DNA of 64,000 nt from JANXQG01 sp963709175. Lineage in GTDB: Bacteria; Planctomycetota; Planctomycetia; Pirellulales; Thermoguttaceae. The translations under genes were made by a program, and so were the position numbers. The first letter of the stretch is position 1. Each line of letters begins with the position of its first letter. Shown piece after piece: positions 1 to 8,546 of this stretch. The stretch spans positions 62,001 to 126,000 of the forward strand of contig CAVPVK010000008.1 of the NCBI GenBank assembly GCA_963709175.1, written 5' to 3'. The notes below the pieces were generated by a model, which did not search any database, had not been told where the DNA came from, and worked only from the letters and a program-made list of their open reading frames with translations.

Positions 1-1336
1 TGGTGGTGGCGCACCACGGAAACGCGGGCCACCGGCGTTCGCCGGCGCCGCTGCGGAACGGGCCCAGAATTCGATGCGACGCCCGCGGCCAACGCCGACG
101 CGGCAGACCGCGGAAGAACCTCTTCATAAATCCGCGCAACGAGTTGCGCCACGCGGCCCCACGTGAACAACTTGTTGACGCGGGCGATTGCCGCGCGGCG
201 CATGCCGTACATCAATCGGGGCTGGCGCAAAAGTTCCGCCAACCTGGCTCCCACGGCATCGGCGTCGTGCGGCGGCACCAGGAATCCCGTGCCGCCATGT
301 TCGACCGTGTATTGGATGCCGCCCACAGCGGAACCCACCACGGGCGTGCCGCAGGCCATCGCCTCCAGCGGCGTGATGCCGAAGGGCTCATACCAGGGTG
401 TGGTCACGAAGACGTCGGCGGCGCTGTCGTAATAGCGCAGGGCCTGCCGCCTCAGGCGGCCGGTGAAGCGGACGCGATCCGCCACGCCCTCGCGCCGGGC
501 CACTTCCATGAGCCGGCCGATCTCCGGAGTGACCGCCGGGTCCGGCTCGTCCGACTCGCCGCCCGCGATCAGCATCCGCGCGGGAATACCGTGGCCCAGA
601 ACGAGCCTGGCAAAGCCCTCGATCGCCGTGTCCACGCCCTTGCGCGGCACCATGCGGCCGACATGCAGAACCACGCGTTCCGTCGCGTCCAGTCCCAAGC
701 GGCGGCGAGCCGCGAAGCGTTCGACGGGAGCGAGCTCGTCACCATCGAAGCCGCACGGCGCCATGCGGATCTTGTCGGCATCGACTCCATAAAGCGTTTC
801 CTGGTCGCGCCGGTCCTGCGGGCACTCGGCAATGATCGCGTCAGCATCGTTCATGACTTGCTTCTCGATCTCCAGGCGCCGAGCGGGAAAGCCGTCGGCA
901 TCCCTTTGGTGCATGAGACGCACTCGACCCAACGCATGGAACGTAACCACCAGTGGCAGGCCGAAGGCCCGCTTCAGCCGCGCGCCTACGAGGCCGGACA
1001 TGAAAAAATTGGCGTGCACAAGATCGTAGTCACGCCGGTCGAGAAGGAAATCGATCATCCAGCGCGTGAATTCGTTCATCATCGGCAACATGTCTTCCTT
1101 GGGAACGAATCGCGGCGGCCCGGCATCGACGTGGATCACGCGGAGACCTTTTTCGATCTCGCTGATCGCCGGCAGCGAGGGATCGTCGCGGCGCGTGAAG
1201 ACATCAATCTTATAGCCCATGCGGGCCAGATGGCGCCCAATTGCGCGACATAGACGTTCTGACCGCCGCTGTCGACGCCGCCCAACGCGCTCAGTGGAGA
1301 CGCGTGCTCGCTAATGACCGCTATTCGCCGTGACAT
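1..1336 (-). CDS. Glycosyltransferase family 4 (GT-B), 3'-truncated by window edge, one frame break
   Basis: Probably transfers a sugar from a nucleotide sugar onto a surface polysaccharide in the cytoplasm. The N-terminus (MSRRIAVISEHASPL, then GGVDSGGQNVYVAQLG) is the donor/acceptor loop typical of sucrose-synthase-like GT4 enzymes. After a frame break near 1236 the second frame continues through ...GYKIDVFTRRDDP..., a GRMVPRKGVD segment and an EPFGITPLEAMACGTPVVGS segment that carries the family E-x7-E motif. The break looks like one missing C (GGCCGCCAT expected, GGCGCCAT present). The start at 1336 is preceded by a GGAGAG ribosome site and overlaps the end of the upstream glycosyltransferase by 26 nt, so it is probably translationally coupled. 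The C-terminus lies beyond position 1. Either a sequencing error or a pseudogene; the protein is otherwise well conserved. Confidence 0.8.
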
Positions 1337-2318
1337 GATCTCTCCTCTCGTTCGTTCTTTGCAGGGGAATGCCGACAACCTCGGCAAGCACTCGATCCCA
1401 ATCACTGGTGAATCGTTCGATTCCGAAGCGCTGCTTCGCGTAGCGCCGGGCGTTTTCTCCGATGTAACGCGCTAACGGCGCGTCGTCCAGCAGGATGCGC
1501 ATCGCCGCCACCAGGCCTTCCAGCCGCGTATCAATGAACCCGCTGACGCCGTTTTGCACGACGGTGGCCATCTCGGTCGTAGCCAGCGCCACGATCGGCA
1601 TCCCCAGCATCATGGCTTCGCAGACCGCAAGGTTCAGACTCGTGTAGCGAATCGGGTTGAGAAAGAAACGATAGCGGGCTTCAAATTGCGCCAGCTTCGG
1701 CGGTTCCACCTCACCTAATCCCCCCAGCGACTCCGATCCCATCCCCACGAGATCCAGCGGCGCGTGCTTTCGCAGTTCCAGAAACAAGTCGGGGCCCACG
1801 CGGCGACCGCGGCTGCCCAGGTTATTGATGACTACGATTCCACGGCGAATGTCTCCCGCGTAGCCGACCTCCGGACGGCAAGGCACGCCGTGGTCAATGA
1901 CGCGGACCGTTGCGCTTCCGTTGTTCCACATCAAGGCGTTGAAAGGCGTGACGTGCACCAGCATGCCGTGATCTTCCGCGAACCAGTGCCGTTGCTCGGT
2001 CGGATGCTCCAGCGGCGGATCGTGCTCAACGTACAGGCAGGGCAATCTCCGCTGGGCGGCGTTAAGGATCTCGTATCGGTCGCGCTCATAGTGCTCGCGG
2101 GATTGGTAGATGACACAGTCAAATTGGCGGTTGCGAACCTCGTCCGCCGGAATGTCGCGGACATTCTCACCCAGGGGAAACGTGCTGCCCCGCCCACCGT
2201 AGCCATCCCCGCCGTCCGCAGCAACGGGCAGAAAAAAGTCGTGTTTTGCGGCCGTCAAATACCAAAGGTAGTTGCCGTGGACGTGCCAGGTGAGGATTCG
2301 CAGACGGCGCATGGTCAT
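1311..2318 (-). CDS. Glycosyltransferase, GT-B fold (GT4-like)
   Basis: About 335 residues, cytoplasmic, predicted to add a sugar during surface-polysaccharide assembly. The N-terminus (RRLRILTWHVHGNYLWYL) is the first Rossmann strand. The C-terminal half has the nucleotide-sugar region, with CEAMMLGMPIVALATTEM in the E-x7-E position followed by a QNGVSGF loop, as in GT4 enzymes. I place the start at 2318 because this ATG overlaps the stop of the upstream GT9 gene as ATGA, the usual sign of coupled translation; the longer open frame up to 2345 is less likely. Its own 3' end overlaps the next glycosyltransferase by 26 nt, so three genes form one coupled unit. The specific sugar cannot be read from sequence. 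Confidence 0.82.
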   Translation of the reverse strand: MTMRRLRILTWHVHGNYLWYLTAAKHDFFLPVAADGGDGYGGRGSTFPLGENVRDIPADEVRNRQFDCVIYQSREHYERDRYEILNAAQRRLPCLYVEHDPPLEHPTEQRHWFAEDHGMLVHVTPFNALMWNNGSATVRVIDHGVPCRPEVGYAGDIRRGIVVINNLGSRGRRVGPDLFLELRKHAPLDLVGMGSESLGGLGEVEPPKLAQFEARYRFFLNPIRYTSLNLAVCEAMMLGMPIVALATTEMATVVQNGVSGFIDTRLEGLVAAMRILLDDAPLARYIGENARRYAKQRFGIERFTSDWDRVLAEVVGIPLQRTNERRDHVTANSGH

Positions 2319-3460
2319 GGTCCCTCCCCGCTGGACGCCGCGCATTGGACGTGGTCCTCGGTGGTCTTCGCCCGGCGATCTCTCTCGCCCACCCGGCTCG
2401 ATTCAAGCGACTCCAACACCGCGGCTACAACGTCGTCGACCGTCGTATGTTCCGCGCAGGGAAATCCTATCGGGCACACAACATGATCGCATGGCCGGCA
2501 ATCGATAGGCCGCATCACCGTGCGATGAAGTCTGCGGTCCAGGGGCGCCCAGCGATCGGGATCGGATCCCAAGACAATGACCACGCTTGGCGCGCCGACG
2601 GCTGCGGCCAGATGCGACACGCCCGTGTCGTTCGAGACCACGAGGCGGCTGCCCTTCAAGAGCGCTGCAAGTCCGCCGAGCGACGTACGCCCGGCAAGAT
2701 CGATCGCCGCAGCGGTCATTGCACGTACAACCGCCTCTACCAACGGAGACTCCGACGCCGACCCCGTGATCACGACCTGATAGCCCAGCGAGGCCAACAG
2801 GTCGCCGACCCCCGCGAAGCGCTCGGGAGCCCAGCGCCGACTGCAATAGCGGGCCCCGGGATGAAGGCACACGTACTGGCCCGCCGCCAGATCGCCCGTG
2901 GGTAACGCGGCCAGTGATTGACGATCATCCTCCCCAAGGGGAAATTCCAGTTCATCTCCCTGCAGCGGAATCCCCAACGCCGTCATGAGCTGCAGCCAGC
3001 GGACTATCTCCGGGCCGTGATTCGGGTAGGGGAAAAATGTTTCCGCGTCCGGACAATAATCCCCGGGGAGATAAAACCCCGCCGCCTGACGGCCACCCAT
3101 CAGCATCACTAGCGGATTGACGAACGAACCACTGCCGTGCATCTGCAATACGAGGTCGAATCGCCGGCGTTGGACATCCTTGAGAAAGTCGGGAATTGCC
3201 GCTACGTCGACAGTTCGTTCGGGAAGACCGGGATAGCCGGGAAACTCCATGTATCCGTCCAACAAGTGGTGATACCGCTTCACGAAGCTGGCCGCCCAAG
3301 GCAAGCCGATCAGCACGATCTCCGCTTGAGGGTAGCGGCGTCGCAGCGCGCGGATGGCGGGGATCGCACAAAGCACGTCGCCCAACATCAGTGCCCGAAA
3401 GACGGCGATGCTCGCCGGATCGCGGCTTGGTGCTGTCGTCGATCTTCGTGGTTCGTCCAA
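2315..3460 (-). CDS. Glycosyltransferase family 9 (heptosyltransferase-like)
   Basis: Resembles ADP-heptose:LPS heptosyltransferases, which act on the cytoplasmic face of the inner membrane. Visible GT9 landmarks are the N-terminal IAVFRALMLGDVLCAIPAI strand-loop-helix, a central CLHPGARYCSRRWAPERFA segment, and the C-terminal VVSNDTGVSHLAAAVGAP motif followed by a cysteine cluster (CRPCDHVVC). The start is uncertain. No ATG sits close to the domain, and the open frame reaches back to 3709. I prefer a TTG at 3460 because a GGAG lies 8 nt upstream; a TTG at 3502 is an alternative. The 3' end overlaps the next gene as ATGA. Heptose specificity is inferred from the family, and in polysaccharide clusters GT9 members can use other donors. 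Confidence 0.82.
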   Translation of the reverse strand: MDEPRRSTTAPSRDPASIAVFRALMLGDVLCAIPAIRALRRRYPQAEIVLIGLPWAASFVKRYHHLLDGYMEFPGYPGLPERTVDVAAIPDFLKDVQRRRFDLVLQMHGSGSFVNPLVMLMGGRQAAGFYLPGDYCPDAETFFPYPNHGPEIVRWLQLMTALGIPLQGDELEFPLGEDDRQSLAALPTGDLAAGQYVCLHPGARYCSRRWAPERFAGVGDLLASLGYQVVITGSASESPLVEAVVRAMTAAAIDLAGRTSLGGLAALLKGSRLVVSNDTGVSHLAAAVGAPSVVIVLGSDPDRWAPLDRRLHRTVMRPIDCRPCDHVVCPIGFPCAEHTTVDDVVAAVLESLESSRVGERDRRAKTTEDHVQCAASSGEGP

Positions 3461-3832
3461 TTCCAGGTCTCCGAACTGAGCCAGTTTTCCTGCGGGGGTC
3501 AATATTTCTGCCCGGCCAATCGTTTCGTGTGGAGTTAAGCAAGTGCCGTTCCTACGAGTAAAAATGGTAAAAAGGGGTCGAGTAGATTGCCCAGTCCAAG
3601 CAGATTCGCTGGATTTCAACTCCCGCTCCGGGCAGTCCCTGATGAAGATCCTAAGAATTTTCCTCGAACGGTCTAAGGAGTTGAGCTTGGCCGAAAGCAG
3701 CCCTTCCAACCTGCTGGCAGACCCCCGACCGATCTGGTTTATTTCGAGTCACGGCCTCGTAGGATCGGATTAACCCCATGTTCGGCCATGCGACGGTCAA
3801 CAAAGGCCCTTCTGCGAGAAGTCGGAGTTCCG
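3461..3832. other. Gap between deacetylase and GT9 genes
   Basis: About 370 nt separate the GT9 gene from the end of the deacetylase gene. Part of it is open in the GT9 frame (up to 3709), but the translated extension is not family-like and has no good ribosome site, so I read it as 5' untranslated or spacer DNA. It may hold the promoter for the three downstream glycosyltransferases. I see no RNA gene or strong hairpin. Confidence 0.4.
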
Positions 3833-4558
3833 TCAGCGCAGCATTGCCGCCGCCACTTCGGGAATCGCGTCGAGCAAGACGAAGCGATAGCCGCATGCCT
3901 TGAGACGAGGGACGAGTGCCATGGTCATGGAACCAGTCTTGTTCAAGGACCGTTGCTGTGCGTCCTCGGAGCCATCGTGCATCAAAACGATGCCGCCGCC
4001 GACGCGCTCGATCGCCCGAAAATGCGCCTCGGCGCAACATTCCACGGAGTCTCCGCGACGCCAGCATTCCCAGTCTTCGGCGACGATGTCCCACATCACG
4101 GGACCCGCGTAGTCGGCAAAGCGGCCACTGGCCCGCAATCGCTCGGCGACCAGGGACGACGGCCAGTCCTCCGGGCCGTCGAGGCGCGATTTCCGCCGCC
4201 AGCTTCCATAGGGCGGCCGCAAGAGAACCGGTCCGGCGACATAGGGACGAAGCACCGCGTCCGCCCTGGCAATTTCATCGACGACGTCGCCGCCCGACAT
4301 CGCAAGATCAAAGAGGCCCGCATGCCGATACGTATGACTACCCACGCAATGGCCCCATGAGCGGAGCGATTTCAAGAGCTCCGGCGCTCGTTCGGCAAGC
4401 TGCCCGATAACGAAGAACGTGGCTGGAATCCCTTCCGTGTGAAGGTATTCCCCCAAGGCGCGCGTTTCCGGTCCCGGGCCGTCGTCATACGTGAGACAGA
4501 GCGTGCGGGGAGGCAGGGAAATGCCTTTCAGGTCCTGATCAAGCAGCATAGCTGTCAT
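3833..4558 (-). CDS. Polysaccharide deacetylase (NodB / carbohydrate esterase 4)
   Basis: Metal-dependent N- or O-deacetylase acting on a sugar polymer or lipid-linked sugar. All NodB motifs are visible in order: TYDDGPGPET (catalytic base and metal Asp), GSHTYRHAGLFDL (the H-x3-H metal ligands), LRPPYGSW (R-x-P-Y), DIVAEDW, and LMHDG near the C-terminus. The enzyme therefore looks catalytically intact. It is about 240 residues, close to a bare NodB domain, with no signal peptide, so it probably acts in the cytoplasm. The start is placed at the ATG at 4558 (4549 is possible). This overlaps the 3' end of the GT2 gene by 20 nt, which links it to glycan building rather than cell-wall turnover. 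Confidence 0.85.
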   Translation of the reverse strand: MTAMLLDQDLKGISLPPRTLCLTYDDGPGPETRALGEYLHTEGIPATFFVIGQLAERAPELLKSLRSWGHCVGSHTYRHAGLFDLAMSGGDVVDEIARADAVLRPYVAGPVLLRPPYGSWRRKSRLDGPEDWPSSLVAERLRASGRFADYAGPVMWDIVAEDWECWRRGDSVECCAEAHFRAIERVGGGIVLMHDGSEDAQQRSLNKTGSMTMALVPRLKACGYRFVLLDAIPEVAAAMLR

Positions 4559-5458
4559 CCGCGGCAACGAGCGCCGGCCGCGCGACCATGGTCTGGGTTT
4601 CAAGGAGGCACAGATCCCGTTCCACCGCGGCGGGAACGACTCGGCGGCAACGTGTCCGGCTCGCGACGTGGAAAGCGCCGGACAGAAGGCCACGCAGCGT
4701 GGACGCATCCCACGGTTCCTTGCGTGCCAACTCCGCGGTGACGCGCAGGGCACTTCTAACCGGTCTCCGCAGCCAGGCGAACGCCAGGGCATTCCTGATC
4801 AGGCATTGCCTCCGTTGCCTTTCGTTCCGGACAAGGGACGGGTGGTGATGCACACAGAGCCGAGGAACGTAGCACATCCACCCATCGCGCCGGGCCAACT
4901 CGACCGCCAGCCATTGCTCTTCTCCGCCGATTCCGCTGGCTGCAAAACCTCCGGCCTCGAGAAACGCGCTACGGCGAACCGCCGAAGCGCCCGCGAGGAA
5001 ACCCAGCAGTCGTGGGCCGGGCATACCCGGCATTTGCCGCAAGGGACTGTTCTGCATCAGGCTACAAGTCGGGTCCTCGACACCAGAGGGCTCGACCACC
5101 ACCCGCGACATACCAGGGCCAAGTTCGCGTGGGCATCGAACAAGTCCGCCGCAAGGCGAAGCGAGCCCGGCGACCACCAGGTGTCGTCATCCGCGAAGGC
5201 GATGTAGGGCCGATCGCAATGGGCCACCCCGAGATTCCGGCCGGCGCAGCCAAGGTTGCGCCCAGCTCCAACAATCTCCACATTCGGATGGTCGGCGGAC
5301 ACGGCGGCAACCGTCCCGTCGGTCGAACCATTGTCGACCAGGATGATCTTCGGCCTTTCCGGCAAGGCGGCTAAACGCCGTAGCGAACTCAGCGTTTCTG
5401 CTCGCCGGTTCCAAGTGATCATCACGACGGAAATGCGGGGATCATATTGAGGGTTCAT
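4539..5458 (-). CDS. Glycosyltransferase family 2, one frame break
   Basis: GT-A fold inverting glycosyltransferase, first gene of the minus-strand polysaccharide operon. The N-terminal frame starts MNPQYDPRISVVMITWNR and contains IILVDNGSTDGT, then the FADDDTWW metal-binding DxD-type motif. After a break near 5111 the next frame carries on with VEDPTCSLMQNSPL, then LGFLAGASAVRRSAFLEAGGF, the acceptor-side loop of GT2 enzymes, and GGEEQWLAVELARRDG. Inserting one base at the break joins the halves into a normal protein of about 305 residues. The downstream deacetylase start overlaps the end of this gene. Upstream DNA to 5625 is spacer before the hybrid kinase on the same strand. Confidence 0.8.
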
Positions 5459-5625
5459 GACCTTTCATCTCATCTGTTGGCAATTAGCGTACCAATGAAA
5501 ATTGCCCGGGGGTCCTTTCTGCCAGAAAGAACTAATGTTCGACGATTCCAAGAAAAGGCAACGGTTTTCCAGCGACCGAGGAGCCATTAATCCCCTCTCG
5601 GCAAGAGGGGAACTACCGTCCCACC

Positions 5626-8223
5626 TCACGGCAATGTCCGATAGGGCTGCAGCGCATTGGCGAGTCGCTCCACTTCCACCGCCATCGTGCAAATTGCCTC
5701 GCGGCAAGCCGTCAAGTCGCCCGAGCGCGCGATGTCCTCGACCCGGCCGATGGCGTCGCTGGCAACATCGGCGCCCAAGTAGATCACCGTTCCCCTGAGA
5801 CGGTGGGCCTTTTTCTGAATGGCCGGCGCATCGCCTCCGCCGGCAGCCGCCTGGATTTCCGCCGTCAACGTCAATCCCTCGTCAAAGAAGTACCCTGCCA
5901 TCTCGCGGAAGAGCTTCACGTCGCCGAGCCGCGCCACGGCGTCGTCAAAATTAAATGGGGGAGAGCCGGGACTGGGGGCCCGGGGATCGGGAATTGGAGG
6001 TTGCCAATCGAAGGCCGTCGGTTTGTCGTCCGCCAGCCTCCAATCCCTATTCCCCTTTCCCGTTTCCCCCAGGCGCTCTACCAACTCAATTAATTCCTTT
6101 CCCTTGATCGGCTTGCTGATGTAGCCGTCCATGCCTGCCGCCAGGCAACGCTCCGCATCACCCGTCAAGGCGTGCGCCGTGATCGCGATGATCGGCAGAC
6201 GAGCCTTTCGCGGGTCCGCGAAGTTACGAATCGCTTCCGTCGCACGAAGGCCGTCCATCACCGGCATCTGCACGTCCATGAGCACTACGTCGAAGTCGGC
6301 TTGGCCGATGGCATCCAATGCCTGCTGGCCATTCTCGACCACTTCCACGTGATGGCCGCGCTCTCCGAGAACATAGGTGAGCAGCTTCTGGTTGGCTGGC
6401 GTGTCTTCCGCCAGGAGCACGCGCAGCAATCGGGCAGGGGCCGCAGGAATGGCCACGACTGGATTGGCAGTCACAAGCGCTGGCTGCTGGATCCCCAACG
6501 CCTGCATGACCAAGTCGAACAAAGCGGACTGGGAAATCGGCTTCTCCAGGCTCAACGCCCCCGCGTCCTCACAGCGTTTTGCTCGATTGCATCGATCCGC
6601 TGCTGAGGTCATGAGGATGACCGGTACGGCCAGCTTGGCGTCGTTTCTCAGCCATTCTGCCAGCCGGAATCCATCGATACCGGGCAGCAGTGCATCCGCC
6701 AGGATGAGGCGAATCTGCCGTCCCTGGAAGGCCGCCTCCTGAACTTCCGCCAAGGCAGTCGGCACGTCCGCGACAATTTCCGGTTGCAGCGACCAGCGGC
6801 GAAGTGTTTTCGCCAGAATGCGACCGGCGGCTGGGTTCTCGGCGACAATCAGGACCGGCAGATCGCGGAGGGCTTCTTCCTTGACAGCCGGCATTACCGG
6901 CTCGTTTTCCCGCCCATCCTGCAAGCCCAATCGCGCTGAGAAGCGGAAGATGCTTCCCTTGCCCGACTCGCTCTCGACCCAAACCCGGCCGCCCATCAGG
7001 TGGACGAGGCGTTGGGTGATGGCCAGCCCCAAGCCCGTCCCGCCGTATTGCCGCGTGGTCGAAGCATACTCCTGGGTAAAAGGCAAGAAAATCCGCTGCT
7101 GATCCTCCGCAGCGATGCCGATGCCCGTATCGGCCACCGTGAACTCCAGCACGACTTCGTGCGCTAGTTTCTGTTGCACGGTTGCGCTGACGATCACCGT
7201 GCCCTGCGCGGTGAACTTGACGGCGTTGCCCACGAGGTTCACGAAGACCTGCCGCAGCCGCAAGGAGTCCCCCACGAGTTGCGTCGGCACATCGGCCAGA
7301 TCGGAGAGCAGTTCCAGACCCTTCTCGGAAGCCCGCACACTCAGGGCTTTCACGACCTGCTCCACGCTCGTGCGAAGGTCGAAGGGAGTCGATTCCAATT
7401 GGAAGCCGCCGGCCTCGATGCGCGAGAGGTCGAGGATTTCGTTGATAAGATTCAACAGGCTGTCGGCCGATTGCTTGACGGTCTGGAGATAATCGCGCAA
7501 CGTGGGCGACAGTTCTTGAGCCAGGGCAAGATCGGTCATGCCCATGATCGCGTTCATGGGTGTGCGGAGTTCATGGCTCATGTTCGCCAGGAACCGGCTC
7601 TTGGCCATGTTGGCCGACTCGGCGGCAGCCTTGGCGGCGGCAAGTTCCTCCGCGTGCTTCTGCTGGGTGATGTCGATGACCGCCGTACGGCAATAAAGCG
7701 GCCGCCCCTGCCCGTCCTGGGTGGCAATGCCTTCAACCAGAACGTCCACGGCTCCCCCATCGCGGAGCAGCTTGATCTCGCAGGACTGTTTGCCTTCGGA
7801 AGTCAGCACCCGTTTGCAGAACTCCACAAAGGCCAGGCGGTCTTGCGTTGCCACGAACTGCCTAAACCGCTTATGGAGTACGGCACTGCGCTCGAGGCCC
7901 AGCAGCGCAGCCCCCGCGAGATTGACCTCCACGATGCACCCGTTGTCATCCCAAAGATAGTACCCCACGGGGGCGAAGTCGAACAAGTCATAATACTTCT
8001 CCGACGCGGCCTGGGCCGATGCCTGGTAGCGCAAGAGTTCCTCGTTTTGCATCTCCAATTCGATCTGATGGACTTGCAGTTCATGTAGCAGGGCACGAGC
8101 GTCGGCCCCGGCCACATCCTCCGCGGCCGCCGAGGAATCGGCCTCCCGTATGCGCAATTCAGCTTTGTCCCGCAACTCGGTCGTCTGCAAGTACTCCTCG
8201 TCCGCAGTTTCCGTCTCGTTCAT
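5626..8223 (-). CDS. Hybrid sensor histidine kinase with PAS, two receiver domains and Hpt
   Basis: An 865-residue cytoplasmic phosphorelay protein. Order: N-terminal coiled region (about 1-75), PAS (75-190), HisKA with phospho-accepting H217 in SHELRTP, HATPase with N333 (NLVGNAVKF) and DTGIGI at 365-370, receiver 1 (about 456-575, phospho-Asp D510 in LILADALLPG), receiver 2 (about 600-715, D650 in VVLMDVQMPVMDG, K704 in SKPIK), and an Hpt domain with H807 (KKAHRLRG). Receiver 1 has lost the usual Asp-Asp acid pair (VAENPAA), so it may be a weak or regulatory receiver. No transmembrane segment is seen. The linker 722-757 is unlike the rest and coincides with an inverted-repeat insert (see the repeat at 5953). 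No response regulator is adjacent on this strand, so the output partner is unknown. Confidence 0.9.
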   Translation of the reverse strand: MNETETADEEYLQTTELRDKAELRIREADSSAAAEDVAGADARALLHELQVHQIELEMQNEELLRYQASAQAASEKYYDLFDFAPVGYYLWDDNGCIVEVNLAGAALLGLERSAVLHKRFRQFVATQDRLAFVEFCKRVLTSEGKQSCEIKLLRDGGAVDVLVEGIATQDGQGRPLYCRTAVIDITQQKHAEELAAAKAAAESANMAKSRFLANMSHELRTPMNAIMGMTDLALAQELSPTLRDYLQTVKQSADSLLNLINEILDLSRIEAGGFQLESTPFDLRTSVEQVVKALSVRASEKGLELLSDLADVPTQLVGDSLRLRQVFVNLVGNAVKFTAQGTVIVSATVQQKLAHEVVLEFTVADTGIGIAAEDQQRIFLPFTQEYASTTRQYGGTGLGLAITQRLVHLMGGRVWVESESGKGSIFRFSARLGLQDGRENEPVMPAVKEEALRDLPVLIVAENPAAGRILAKTLRRWSLQPEIVADVPTALAEVQEAAFQGRQIRLILADALLPGIDGFRLAEWLRNDAKLAVPVILMTSAADRCNRAKRCEDAGALSLEKPISQSALFDLVMQALGIQQPALVTANPVVAIPAAPARLLRVLLAEDTPANQKLLTYVLGERGHHVEVVENGQQALDAIGQADFDVVLMDVQMPVMDGLRATEAIRNFADPRKARLPIIAITAHALTGDAERCLAAGMDGYISKPIKGKELIELVERLGETGKGNRDWRLADDKPTAFDWQPPIPDPRAPSPGSPPFNFDDAVARLGDVKLFREMAGYFFDEGLTLTAEIQAAAGGGDAPAIQKKAHRLRGTVIYLGADVASDAIGRVEDIARSGDLTACREAICTMAVEVERLANALQPYRTLP
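5953..6060. repeat. Imperfect palindromic repeat inside the kinase linker
   Basis: Here the plus strand reads GGGAATTGGAGGTTGCC and, further on, GCCAGCCTCCAATCCC, which is an imperfect inverted repeat. Translated in the kinase frame it gives a Pro/Asp-rich stretch (WQPPIPDPRAPSPGSPP) lying exactly between receiver 2 and the Hpt domain. Such composition is typical of extragenic repeats, not of signalling linkers, so I infer a repeat insertion tolerated in frame. Confidence 0.45.
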
Positions 8224-8546
8224 GGCTTCAATTTTAAAAAGTCTACGGTGACATGTGGCTTAAGGAAATCCCCCGACTGCTGAGTCATGCAGAATTTCAC
8301 CATCGTACTGGCCTAGTTGCCGTGACCTGTACCAGCCCGTATATTTTAGCAGCCTAGGGAACCCACCGCCGTTGATTTCCGAGCGGCCGGAAATCGCACG
8401 GCAACGCTAAGGATCGGCCGAGAAGCTCGAAGGCGTCCAGCCGGTAGCGTGGATGCCTGGACCATGCTTTCGGCTGGACGCCTTCGAGCATGCCGCCCAA
8501 AATCGGGTGCTTACTCGTCGGTGATGTTTAAGGTAAGGAGAATCCG
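8224..8546. other. Divergent intergenic region, kinase / TPR gene
   Basis: About 320 nt between two divergent genes, so promoters for both should lie here. I cannot pick out a confident -35/-10 pair. The main structure is the long hairpin at 8425-8489. A ribosome site (AAGGAGA) lies just before the TPR start. Confidence 0.5.
8425..8489. repeat. 65-nt long hairpin (19-bp perfect arms)
   Basis: GCTCGAAGGCGTCCAGCCG at 8425-8443 is exactly complementary to 8471-8489. Inside, AGCGTGG (8446-8452) pairs with CCATGCT (8462-8468) with one G-U, leaving a 9-nt loop, so almost the whole 65 nt folds on itself. There is no T-run, so it is not a classical terminator. It sits between divergent genes and may be a REP/MITE-like extragenic element. 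Confidence 0.7.

Noticed and set aside
3..1253. Long open frame on the plus strand (416 codons)
   Set aside because: It lies antisense to a recognisable GT4 gene; the translation is Arg/His-rich with no family features. High GC leaves such mirror frames open.
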